Source: Nonomuraea deserti | Lineage (GTDB): Bacteria > Actinomycetota > Actinomycetes > Streptosporangiales > Streptosporangiaceae | DNA: 41,859 bases | Assembly (NCBI RefSeq): GCF_004348685.1 | Contig: NZ_SMKO01000077.1 | Location: 1 to 41,859 of the forward strand | Direction of reading: 5' to 3' | In this document: one piece after another, positions 25,707 to 33,433 of the stretch | How positions within the stretch are numbered: the stretch's first letter is position 1 | How the letters are laid out: each line of letters begins with the position of its first letter | Program-made: the position numbers and the translations under genes | The notes under the pieces: generated by a model | What the model was told of the DNA's origin: nothing | What the model saw: the letters and a program-made list of their open reading frames with translations, nothing else | Database searches by the model: none

Positions 25707-25816
25707 CGTGCGCCGCGGAGCGCCGGCTCCGCGGCGGTCACCGTGCGCGCGGAGCGCCGGCTCCGGGGGCGGGTCAGTGCGCGCGGAGCGCCGGGTGCGC
25801 GGGCAGGTCACTGCGC
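25707..25816. repeat. 34-bp tandem repeat carrying hairpins, downstream of the P450 operon
   Basis: The segment GGAGCGCCGG recurs at 25717, 25751 and 25785, exactly 34 bases apart. The first copy contains a perfect 11-base stem (25711-25721 with 25726-25736, loop GCCG); the others are weaker. The last copy runs into the 3' end of the P450 gene. The whole gap 25492-25807 (316 bases) contains only this array and the manA promoter region. Confidence 0.75.
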
Positions 25817-27028
25817 GCGCGGGCCCAGCAGGACGGGCATGGTGCGGGTGCTGTTGCCGAGCAGGGTGTCCAGCGGGCGCAGCTCCTCGGCCGGTACGGC
25901 GGGCGTGATCTCCGGGAACGCGTCGAAGAGCGCGGACAGCGCCACCTCGGCCTCGAGGCGGGCCAGTGGCGCGCCGAGGCAGAAGTGCGGGCCGTGTCCG
26001 AAGGACAGGTGGGTGGCCGGCGGGTCGGTGAGGTCGAACAGGTGCGCGTCCTCGCCGTACTGGTCGGGGTCGCGCCCGGCGGAGGCGAAGCAGGCCAGCA
26101 CGGGCTCCCCTGCGCGCACGCGTACGCCGTCGATCTCGACGTCGCGCAGGGCGTAGCGCATGGGGAAGTAGGCGATCGGCGAGTCCCAGCGCAGGGTCTC
26201 CTCGACGGCCGCGCTGTAGGGGCATTTGCCCGCGCGCAGCAGCTCGACCTGGTCGGGCACGTGGAGCAGGGCGCCGATGGCGTTGGTGATGAGGTTGACC
26301 GTGGTGACGTGGCCGGCGATGAACAGCAGCTCGATCGTCGCGAACAGCTCGTCGTTGGAGAGCCGGCCGCCGTCCTGCTCGCGCAGCGTGATCAGGTCGG
26401 TGATGAGGTCCTCGCCGGGGCTGTCGCGGCGCTCGTCGATGATCTGGCCGAGCAGCACGTGCAGGGCCTGGCGCAGGTCGGGTGTGTCGTCGAGGCTGCC
26501 GCCGACCTGCGCGACGGCGTCGGTGAGCTCGTGCAGTCTCTCCTGGTGCGCGGCCGGGATGCCGATCATGTCGGAGATGACGTCGCGGGGCAGCGGGTAG
26601 GCGAACTCCTTGCGCATGTCGACCGGCCGGCCGGGCGGCATCGCGGCGAGCCGGTCGATGAGCCCGGCGGTGAGCTGCTCGATCCTCGGGCGCAGCCCCT
26701 TCAGCCGGCGGGGCGTGAACGCGGCGGTCAGCGGGGCGCGCAGCCTGCGGTGTTCGTCGCCTTCCGCGTTGAGCATCGAGGTGTCGGTGACGATGCGGGT
26801 GATGGCCGTGCCCGGCGGGGCGCTGTCGCGGTCCTTCCAGTAGCGCAGTTCCCTGGACAGGTCCGGGTGGGTCAGCACGGCCAGCAGCGTGGAGTAGCGG
26901 GTGGCGGCCCAGGTGTGCACGCCTTCGGCGGTCACCGGGACGAGCGGTCCGGCCTCGCGCAGCCGGTCGTCGTCACCGTGCAGGTCGCCGGTGGCCGGGT
27001 CGAGGATGAAGCGGTTGTCGTCTGTCAT
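25808..27028 (-). CDS. Cytochrome P450 with an atypical I-helix
   Basis: 406 residues of the bacterial class I P450 type. The heme-binding loop is FGHGPHFCLGAPLARLE with the ligand Cys350, and the EETLRW ExxR pair is present. The oxygen-activation motif, normally AGxE/DTT, reads AGHVTT (residues 238-243), so the conserved acid is replaced by Val241. The lost acid is known in some atypical P450s and often goes with unusual chemistry, but the effect here is inference. Third gene of a compact operon: its ATG begins three bases after the stop of the flavoenzyme gene. Ferredoxin and reductase genes are not nearby. Confidence 0.9.
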   Translation of the reverse strand: MTDDNRFILDPATGDLHGDDDRLREAGPLVPVTAEGVHTWAATRYSTLLAVLTHPDLSRELRYWKDRDSAPPGTAITRIVTDTSMLNAEGDEHRRLRAPLTAAFTPRRLKGLRPRIEQLTAGLIDRLAAMPPGRPVDMRKEFAYPLPRDVISDMIGIPAAHQERLHELTDAVAQVGGSLDDTPDLRQALHVLLGQIIDERRDSPGEDLITDLITLREQDGGRLSNDELFATIELLFIAGHVTTVNLITNAIGALLHVPDQVELLRAGKCPYSAAVEETLRWDSPIAYFPMRYALRDVEIDGVRVRAGEPVLACFASAGRDPDQYGEDAHLFDLTDPPATHLSFGHGPHFCLGAPLARLEAEVALSALFDAFPEITPAVPAEELRPLDTLLGNSTRTMPVLLGPRAQ

Positions 27029-27031
27029 GGG

Positions 27032-28126
27032 TCATCCCGTTCGTCGTGGGCTGACCGCCAGCGCGGTCACGTCGAAGCCGGGGTCCTGGTCGAGGTAGAG
27101 GTCGCGGACCAGCTCGCCGGCGGCGGGCGCGTTGCACAGGCCGTGGCCGGAGAAGCCGGTGGCGTACAGGAACGCCGGAGGGCCCGGCTGGTGGCCGATG
27201 AAGGCGGTGCGGTCGGGGCTGGCGTCGCGCAGGCCGGTGACGGCGGTGTGCAGCGCGAGCTCCGCGAGGCTCGGGTAGACCTCGGCGACCCGGCCGGCCA
27301 CGTCGCGCCGCCAGGCCTCCCGGTCCGCCCCCGGGTAGCCCATGCCGATCAGCATGCGGCCGTCGCGGACCCTGATGAGCAGGCCGGTGGCGGCGTGCAG
27401 GGTGACCGGGACGTCGGGCGTGCCGGGCGGCAGCGGGTCGGTGGTGAGCAGCTCCTGCTCGATCGGCTCGGTGAGCGGCAGGTCGACGCCCGCGCAGCGG
27501 ACGAGCGAGGCCGACCAGGCGCCGGCGGCGCAGATGATCGCGTCGGCGCCGATCTCGCCGCTGGCCGTGCGTATGCGGCCGGCCTGCGCGTCGATGCCGG
27601 TGACCGGGCAGCCGGTACGCAGTACGGCGCCGGCCTTCTCGGCCGCCTGCGCGTAGGCGGTGACGATGGCCGTGGTGTCGGAGATGTAGGCCTGCGGCGA
27701 GTAGGCGGCGGCCAGCAGCGGCGTGTCGTCGCCGACGAGCGGGTTGAGCTCGCGCGCCTCCTCGACGGTGATGAGGCGGACGTCGACGCCGGCGGCGTGC
27801 TGGGCGGGCAGGTCGGCCTGGAAGGCGGACAACTGCTCGGGCTCGGTGAACAGGATGAGGTAGCCGACCTGGCGCAGGGGCAGGTCGGTGCCGGGCCGGT
27901 CCGGGAAGGCCTGGTAGGCCTGCAGGCTCCGTACGGCCAGCGCGGAGCTGACCGGGTTGCCGGCGAAGTAGGAGCGGACGACGTCGGCGGTGGCGCGGGA
28001 GGCGCCGGAGCCCAGCGTGCCGCGTTCGAGCAGGGTGACGTCGACGCCGGCTTCGGCCAGGTGGTAGGCGATCGACAGGCCGATGACGCCGCCGCCGACC
28101 ACCACCACCCGGGAGCCGCCGTTCAC
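27032..28126 (-). CDS. FAD-dependent oxidoreductase of the DAO family
   Basis: 364 residues. The N-terminal dinucleotide motif is VVVVGGGVIGLSIAYHLAEAGVDVTLLERG. The DAO-type SGASRATADVVRSYF (FAD side) follows, then substrate strands, and a C-terminal GLRDASPDRTAFIG plus YATGFSGHGLCNAPAAGELVRDL closing the fold. This is the glycine-oxidase/sarcosine-oxidase-like layout, so the likely reaction is oxidation of a primary, secondary or cyclic amine carbon. The GTG at 28126 overlaps the stop codon of the upstream gene (GTGA), a strong sign of coupled translation. The two neighbours point to a joint pathway on an amine or amino-acid adduct. Confidence 0.87.
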   Translation of the reverse strand: MNGGSRVVVVGGGVIGLSIAYHLAEAGVDVTLLERGTLGSGASRATADVVRSYFAGNPVSSALAVRSLQAYQAFPDRPGTDLPLRQVGYLILFTEPEQLSAFQADLPAQHAAGVDVRLITVEEARELNPLVGDDTPLLAAAYSPQAYISDTTAIVTAYAQAAEKAGAVLRTGCPVTGIDAQAGRIRTASGEIGADAIICAAGAWSASLVRCAGVDLPLTEPIEQELLTTDPLPPGTPDVPVTLHAATGLLIRVRDGRMLIGMGYPGADREAWRRDVAGRVAEVYPSLAELALHTAVTGLRDASPDRTAFIGHQPGPPAFLYATGFSGHGLCNAPAAGELVRDLYLDQDPGFDVTALAVSPRRTG

Positions 28127-29067
28127 ACCGGCTCCCGCACGGCGCGCAGGCTCTCGCCGGCCTGCCAGGGGAACAGGTGCAGGTTCCACCCGCCCAGGCA
28201 GTTGCAGTAGAGCGCCATGTGGGCCATGACGGAGATGAAGTCCTCGTGGCTGTCGAGGCGTTCCAGGCCCGACAGGAGGCGCTGGGTGAAGTCCCACAGG
28301 GTGTCGAGGCCGCAGTAGCCGAGGAACTCGGCGGGTGTGGCGGCGAGCTGGCGGGTCATCTGGCGCAGCCACGGCATGGGCATGCCGTCGAGGGCGGCGC
28401 GGACGAGGCCGCCGTAGCAGCTGTAGCCGAGCGGGCGAGTTTCGCCGTTGACGAACAGGAGGGTGGTCAGGACCGTCTCGTAGCTGCCGGCGCCGGAGGG
28501 GATGCGCCCCTCGTGCAGGTCGACGAGCTCGCGGGGCGGGTCGAGCCAGATGCGCTGGGTCTCGGCGTGGACGTCCTTGACGAGTTCGTTGAGCTGCGGG
28601 TCGCCGATGGGCAGCCGGGGCAGGACGTGGCCGCCGTCCTCGCCGGCGCGGCGCACTTCGGCGATGACGGGTTCCTTGGTGGTGTAGACGGCGTTCCAGA
28701 CGTCGCGGCCGGCCTGGATGAGGGCGTCGAGGTCCTCTTCCGCGACCTGGCCGACGGGGGTGGCGGTCATGGGCTCGGTGAGTTCGCCGTACTTGATGCC
28801 CAGGTGCTGCAGGCGCGAGCAGAACAGGGTGCCGTCGGGCACGGTGCGGCGGTCCACGCGGTATTCCGCGGGGGCGTGCAGCAGCGAGTGGACCGGGGCC
28901 ACGTGGTAGAGGTGGTATCCCGCGACCAGGGCGTGTCCTTGCAGGCTGCGGTAGGGGAGCGCGTCCCACAGGCATTGGGCCAGGGCGGGGTTGCGCTCGT
29001 CGAGTTGGGCCGCCACGGTGATGCCGAGGCTGGGCCAGGTTATTTCCACACGCTTAGTCTCGTTCAC
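28123..29067 (-). CDS. Cucumopine-synthase-like protein (cyclophilin-like N-domain plus helical bundle)
   Basis: 314 residues. The first 100 or so residues look like a cyclophilin-like/DUF3830-type beta barrel (WPSLGITVAAQLDERNP, FWDALPYRS-like segment LWDALPYRSLQGHALVAG). The rest is all-helical (VAEEDLDALIQAGRDVWNAVYTTKEPVIAEVRR to MAHMALYCNCLGGWNLHLFPW). This two-part layout matches my memory of cucumopine synthase, which condenses histidine with 2-oxoglutarate in a Pictet-Spengler-type reaction; I could not verify the match. Cysteines occur at CSRL, SCYGG, YCGLD and YCNCL. It starts at GTG 29067, with no ribosome site, directly behind a -10-like TACAGT, so it looks leaderless. It leads an operon with a DAO flavoenzyme and a P450. 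Confidence 0.6.
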   Translation of the reverse strand: MNETKRVEITWPSLGITVAAQLDERNPALAQCLWDALPYRSLQGHALVAGYHLYHVAPVHSLLHAPAEYRVDRRTVPDGTLFCSRLQHLGIKYGELTEPMTATPVGQVAEEDLDALIQAGRDVWNAVYTTKEPVIAEVRRAGEDGGHVLPRLPIGDPQLNELVKDVHAETQRIWLDPPRELVDLHEGRIPSGAGSYETVLTTLLFVNGETRPLGYSCYGGLVRAALDGMPMPWLRQMTRQLAATPAEFLGYCGLDTLWDFTQRLLSGLERLDSHEDFISVMAHMALYCNCLGGWNLHLFPWQAGESLRAVREPV

Positions 29068-29105
29068 AGTACGTCACTGTATCGTCGCATTTTGTGGCGA
29101 TACAG
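29066..29105. promoter_or_regulatory. Overlapping palindromes over a leaderless promoter
   Basis: CTGTATCGTCGCA (29077-29089) and TGTGGCGATACAG (29093-29105) form a 13-base dyad with 11 matches and a TTT spacer. A second dyad, ACAGT-ACGTC-ACTGT, spans 29066-29080. On the minus strand TACAGT lies 8 bases before the GTG start. An operator for an unlinked repressor is the simplest reading; a terminator for the upstream gene is the alternative. Confidence 0.6.
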
Positions 29106-29121
29106 GGCGTGGTCAGGGTAT

Positions 29122-30114
29122 TTACCCGGACATGACCGCATCTGGGTGCTGCCCCAGCAGCGCCCCGGTCCGGGCGTCACCCCAGACCGAGCGCTCGTCC
29201 ACGTACGGCCGCAGCAGCGCGATGAACCCCGGATCGCCCCGCCCCGCCAGCTCGTCGACGGCGATCCTGCGGGCCACGCCCGCGATGACGTCGGCGACCT
29301 GGATCCGGGCGTCGAGGAACGACTCGGCCAGCCGCAGCCCGGCCAGCCGGCCGTCGAGGAGCGCCCGCAGGCGGGCGATGCGCTCGTCGGTGAGCGTGGT
29401 CTGCCGGTCGTGCACGATCGAGACGGGCTCGCCGCCCCGGCCCCAGAACTCCACGGCCCGCACGATGGCCGGGATGAGCGGGTCGAGGGTGGGGAAGACG
29501 TGCGGGGCCTCCAGCAGCCGCTCCCTGAAGGCGGCCACCCGCGGCCTGGCCTGCCACAGCAGCTCCACGATCTCGCCCGCGGGCCCGGGGCCGCGCAGCT
29601 CGTCGACCAGGAGGAAGGCGTCGTCGACGGACATGGTGACGCCCTGGCCGTTCTTGGCGCGCAGCAGGTAGTTGAAGGAGTCGAGGAAGGCCGTCCACCG
29701 TGCGGGCCCGAACGCGCGCGGGCCCTCGCGGTAGAGGGTGACCGCCCTGGCGGAGGAGCGCGGGTCCAGGGCCAGGCCGACGCCCGGCGAGTGGCCGGCG
29801 TCCAGCAGGGCGACGATCTTGCGCACGGCGAGGAAGGGTTTCTCGGTCAGGAACACGTGGGCGCGGCCGAGCAGCGGCCCCGACGGGCCGAGCAGCCACC
29901 TGAGCGTGCCCCGGTGCTTGTCGCGCAGGACGTGGCAGGCCGCGTACTGGCTGGCCGGGGTGGGCGCCCGCTCGCGCAGCTCGCCGATGCACTCTTCCGC
30001 CGCCCGCCGGCTCATCAGGATGGCGGCGTGGGTGAAGATGTCGGTGTTGCCGCCGACGAGCTTCTCGCCCTCCGCGCCGGACTCGTCGCACGTCACTTCG
30101 AGAGGCTCCGACAC
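29122..30114 (-). CDS. DUF3800-like protein, function unknown
   Basis: 330 residues. The N-terminal CDESGAEGEKLVGGNTDIFTHAAIL and C-terminal QVADVIAGVARRIAVDELAG resemble the ends of DUF3800 proteins, which share a DESG-type acidic start and an AD-x-IAG helix and are thought to have an RNase H-like fold. The middle part (GEIVELLWQARPRVAAFRERLLEAPHVF) is helical. No enzyme activity can be stated. The start is placed at the GTG at 30114 because TACATT lies 7 bases before it in a leaderless arrangement; an in-frame TTG at 30132 is the longer alternative. It follows a terminator of the sugar-transport operon. Confidence 0.65.
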   Translation of the reverse strand: MSEPLEVTCDESGAEGEKLVGGNTDIFTHAAILMSRRAAEECIGELRERAPTPASQYAACHVLRDKHRGTLRWLLGPSGPLLGRAHVFLTEKPFLAVRKIVALLDAGHSPGVGLALDPRSSARAVTLYREGPRAFGPARWTAFLDSFNYLLRAKNGQGVTMSVDDAFLLVDELRGPGPAGEIVELLWQARPRVAAFRERLLEAPHVFPTLDPLIPAIVRAVEFWGRGGEPVSIVHDRQTTLTDERIARLRALLDGRLAGLRLAESFLDARIQVADVIAGVARRIAVDELAGRGDPGFIALLRPYVDERSVWGDARTGALLGQHPDAVMSG

Positions 30115-30134
30115 GTACGCAAATGTAACCAAGG

Positions 30135-30174
30135 CCGCGTCCCGCCCGCGAGGCGATTTCGGGCGGGACCGCGG
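30135..30174 (-). terminator. Terminator hairpin after the galactanase operon
   Basis: TCCCGCCC (30140-30147) pairs with GGGCGGGA (30161-30168), extended by CCGCG (30135-30139) and CGCGG (30170-30174) across a one-base bulge. It lies just past the GH43 stop. Confidence 0.65.
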
Positions 30175-30180
30175 CGCACT

Positions 30181-31602
30181 CTAGAGGGGCGTCCTGGTGA
30201 ACTGCTGGTTCTGCCCGCCGTTGCAGGGATACTGCTTGAACTGCACGTCGTTGTCCTGCGACGAGCTGGGCAGGTCGGCGCACTTGCCCGAATGCCTGGC
30301 CACCAGCCGCACGTAGCCGCCGCCCGCGTCCTGCACCGACCACTGCTGGTTGGCGCCCGAGCCGCAACCGTACTGCTGGAGGGCGGCTCCGTCGGCGGTG
30401 CTGACGCCGTCGACGTCGAGGCACTTGCCGGAGTGGCGGGCGATCACCTGGACGTAGCCGCCGCTGATCGACTGGATGCGCCACTGCTGGTTGTGGCCGG
30501 TGCCGCAGGTGTACTGGATGACGGGGGCCAGGTTGGCGCCGGAGCCGTTGCGCACGTCGGCGCACTTGCCCGAATGCCGCACCGCCAGCCGGTCGTAGCC
30601 GGAGCCGGACGCGGTGATCGTGCCGGCGGCGGCGTCGACGGTGAGCTGCCTGGCGTAGGACAGGCTCATCGAGGTGCTGGTGGGGAACTGGATCGGCAGC
30701 CACACGTAGCGCGAGTCGTTGACCGGGCCGCCCCAGGCGCCCGCCCACCGGTCGCCGAGATACAGGTAGGAGGTGCCCGAGCCGCCCTGCACCGGCAGCA
30801 CGAACGCCGGCTGGGAGCCGAACGTGAGCGCGTCGCCGGCGTTCTGCCAGCCGCTCCACGAGCCGCCGATGCTGGTGGCGGTGGCGTACTTGGCCTGGTT
30901 GGGCTGCCAGCCGGTCGCGCCCGAGGTGAGCAGGAAGTACACGCCGTCGCGCTTGAACATGGCCGGCGCCTCCCGGTGGTCGCCGTCCCACATGCGCACC
31001 AGCGAGGCGACGTCGGTGTAGTCGGCGCTCAACCGGTAGACGTGCAGGTCGTAGTTCTCGTCGGCGGCCGAGATCATGTAGCCGGCGCCGTCGGTGTCCA
31101 CGAACGCGGTGATGTCGCGCGACATGTGACCGAGGGGCCGGAAGCTGCGCAGGTAGGTGTAGTCCCCGTCGACGGTGTCCGACACGGCCACGGCCGCCCG
31201 CGCCTCGCCGTAGTCGCGGCCGTTCTCCTTGTGCATCCACATGACGAACCTGCCGGTGGCGGCGTTGTAGACGACCTTCGGCCGTTCGATGTTGGCGACC
31301 TGCAACTCGGCGGCGCTGGACTGGGTGAGCACGTGGTTGCGGAACTCCCAGGTGCGCAGGTCGGCCGAGCGGTAGGCGGAGACGTAGCGGAAGGTGCCGT
31401 CGGCGTTGCGGTTCTCGCCGAACCAGTAGTAGTACGAGCCGACCTTGACCACCCCGCCGCCGTGGGCGTGCAGCGGGTTGCCGGAGGCGTCGGTGAACTG
31501 GGCGCCGACCGGCACGGTGATGGGCGCCGCCGCTGCGGGGCCGGTGGGTAACAGCGCCAGGACCAGGCAGAGCCCGGCCAGGAGGGTGAGGACGCGGGAC
31601 AT
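30181..31602 (-). CDS. Secreted exo-beta-1,3-galactanase (GH43 subfamily 24) with CBM13
   Basis: 473 residues. A signal peptide (MSRVLTLLAGLCLVLALLPTGPAAAA) precedes a five-bladed GH43 beta-propeller to about residue 340 and a CBM13/ricin-type trefoil (three QxW repeats: HNQQWRIQ, ANQQWSVQ, QNQQFTRT). The general acid is Glu211 in REAPAMF. The usual Asp base near the N-terminus is missing (the strand reads GNPLHAHGGGVVK), and Gln264 in FGSQPAF occupies the position proposed as the unusual base in subfamily 24. Relatives trim beta-1,3-galactan of arabinogalactan proteins. The ATG at 31602 has GAGGAG upstream. It follows the transporter genes by 29 bases, so the imported product is probably a galactan fragment. 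Confidence 0.85.
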   Translation of the reverse strand: MSRVLTLLAGLCLVLALLPTGPAAAAPITVPVGAQFTDASGNPLHAHGGGVVKVGSYYYWFGENRNADGTFRYVSAYRSADLRTWEFRNHVLTQSSAAELQVANIERPKVVYNAATGRFVMWMHKENGRDYGEARAAVAVSDTVDGDYTYLRSFRPLGHMSRDITAFVDTDGAGYMISAADENYDLHVYRLSADYTDVASLVRMWDGDHREAPAMFKRDGVYFLLTSGATGWQPNQAKYATATSIGGSWSGWQNAGDALTFGSQPAFVLPVQGGSGTSYLYLGDRWAGAWGGPVNDSRYVWLPIQFPTSTSMSLSYARQLTVDAAAGTITASGSGYDRLAVRHSGKCADVRNGSGANLAPVIQYTCGTGHNQQWRIQSISGGYVQVIARHSGKCLDVDGVSTADGAALQQYGCGSGANQQWSVQDAGGGYVRLVARHSGKCADLPSSSQDNDVQFKQYPCNGGQNQQFTRTPL

Positions 31603-31631
31603 GACGTACGGACTCCTCTCGGAGGGGGCGT

Positions 31632-32453
31632 TCAGCCCTTGATGCCGGTGAGCAGGACGCCCCTGACGATCCACCGCTGGGCGATGAGGAAGAGGGCGAC
31701 CAGGGGCAGGATGGCCACGAGCGCGCCGGCGAACAGCGCGGGCAGGTTGACCGCCTGCTGGTTGAGGTTGGTGGACAGCGCCACCTGCACGGTCCAGTAA
31801 TCCGGGTCCTGGCCGATGACCAGCGGCCACAGGAAGGCGTTCCAGTGTTCGATGAAGGACAGGATGCCGAGCGAGGCGAACAGGGCGCCGGAGTTCGGCA
31901 GCGCCAGCCGCGCGTACAGGCCGAGGAAGCCCAGGCCGTCCACCCGGCCCGCGTCCTCCAGCTCGCGCGGGAACCGCAGGTAGAAGCCGCGGAACAGCAG
32001 CACGGCGAACGCGCTGAACAGGCCGGGGACGATCAGCCCCCACATGGTGTTGACCCCGCCCATCGAGCCGACCACGACGAACGTCGGGATGAACGTGGCC
32101 GCGCCCGGCACCATCATCGTGGCGATGATGAAGAAGAACACCGGCCTGGACGCCGCCACGGGGATGCGGGCCAGCGCGTACCCGGCCATCGACGCCAGCA
32201 GCGTCGACAGCGGCGCGGAGATCGTCGCGATGAGCGCCGAGTTCCACAGGGCGTGTGCCAGCGGCACCGCCTCGTTGCCGAAGGCGTCGGCGAAGCCCTG
32301 GAAGCTGATCTCCTCAGGCCACCAGTGCCAGTCGAGCGAGCCCAGCTCCCGCCTGGTCATGAGCGCGTTGCGGATCAGCAGGTAGAACGGCAGCAGGAAC
32401 GGCACCGCGAAGACGATCGCCGCCGCGTAGGAGCCCGGATGCCGTTTCCTCAT
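31632..32453 (-). CDS. Carbohydrate ABC transporter permease (MalG type)
   Basis: 273 residues with six membrane helices and the EAA-loop region EDAGRVDGLGFLGLYARLALP that docks to the ATPase. It starts at the ATG at 32453, overlapping the stop of the upstream permease (ATGA). It is the inner-membrane partner of the MalF-type permease for sugar import. As is common in actinobacteria, no ATPase is encoded in the operon; a shared MsiK-like ATPase is likely. Confidence 0.88.
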   Translation of the reverse strand: MRKRHPGSYAAAIVFAVPFLLPFYLLIRNALMTRRELGSLDWHWWPEEISFQGFADAFGNEAVPLAHALWNSALIATISAPLSTLLASMAGYALARIPVAASRPVFFFIIATMMVPGAATFIPTFVVVGSMGGVNTMWGLIVPGLFSAFAVLLFRGFYLRFPRELEDAGRVDGLGFLGLYARLALPNSGALFASLGILSFIEHWNAFLWPLVIGQDPDYWTVQVALSTNLNQQAVNLPALFAGALVAILPLVALFLIAQRWIVRGVLLTGIKG

Positions 32454-33433
32454 CGCCCCTCCTCCTCGGCGGTCCTGCCGAACCCGGCGAAACGGCCCTG
32501 CAGCAGCGTGAACACCACGATCAGCGCGGTGACGACGAACGCCCCCGCGGATCCGGCGCCGTAGTTCTGCTCGCCGAGCGCCGTCTGGAACAGGTAGATC
32601 AGCGGTGTCCTGCCGTCCGCGCCGCCCAGCCCCGACAGGTTGGAGGCCAGGATGTTGTAGAACTCGTCGAACGCCTGGAACGCGTTGATGATCAGCAGGA
32701 GCGTCACCGCGACCGACGTGTTGCGCAACATCGGCCAGGTGATGTGCCGGAACAGCTGCCATTCGGTGTGCGCGCCGTCCACCCGCGCCGCCTCGTACAG
32801 CTGGGCGGGGATCTGCTGGATCCCGGCCAGGAACAGGATCATGTAGAAGCCCGTCTGCAGCCACAACCGCACCGTGACCAGCACGATCCAGTACAGCGGC
32901 GGGTCCACGGTCGCCACCCAGCCGATCGAGTCCTCGTAGCCGAGCAGGTACGCCAGGCTGTTGGCCACACCCGACGGCGTGCCGCTGAACAGGCTCATCT
33001 TCCACACGAGCGCGCCGACCACGTACGAGACGGCCGCCGGGATGAAGAACGTGGTCCTGAAGAACGCCCGGCCCCCGCGCAGCCGGTTCACCAGCACCGC
33101 CAGGCCCAGCGCCAGCGCGAACGTCACCGGGACGATGAACACCGTGAACACGAGGATGGTGACCAGCGACCTGGTGAAGGCGGGGTCGCCGAGCAGCCGC
33201 CGGTAGTTCTCCAGCCCGTTCCACGAGCCGAGGCTGATCGTGCCGCGCGCGTCGTTGAAGCTGAGCAGCAGGCCCCAGCCGATGGCCACGTACTTGAACA
33301 GCAGAAGCCCGGCCACCATCGGCAGCGTGAGCAGCACGAACGCGCGCCAGGCCGGCCACCGGGAGGCCCACCGCGCGGGGGCGCGGTGCGGCCCGCCGGC
33401 GCGGGGGCGGGCGGGCGCGGCCGTGGTCGTCAT
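32450..33433 (-). CDS. Carbohydrate ABC transporter permease (MalF type)
   Basis: 327 residues. A cytoplasmic basic N-terminus (MTTTAAPARPRAGG) leads into six membrane helices and an EAA loop (QLYEAARVDGAHTEWQLFRHITWP). The ATG at 33433 overlaps the binding-protein stop by four bases. It forms the channel with the following MalG-type permease. Confidence 0.88.
   Translation of the reverse strand: MTTTAAPARPRAGGPHRAPARWASRWPAWRAFVLLTLPMVAGLLLFKYVAIGWGLLLSFNDARGTISLGSWNGLENYRRLLGDPAFTRSLVTILVFTVFIVPVTFALALGLAVLVNRLRGGRAFFRTTFFIPAAVSYVVGALVWKMSLFSGTPSGVANSLAYLLGYEDSIGWVATVDPPLYWIVLVTVRLWLQTGFYMILFLAGIQQIPAQLYEAARVDGAHTEWQLFRHITWPMLRNTSVAVTLLLIINAFQAFDEFYNILASNLSGLGGADGRTPLIYLFQTALGEQNYGAGSAGAFVVTALIVVFTLLQGRFAGFGRTAEEEGR

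Noticed and set aside
25707..25816. CRISPR array
   Set aside because: Copies abut each other without unique spacers and carry terminator-like stems.
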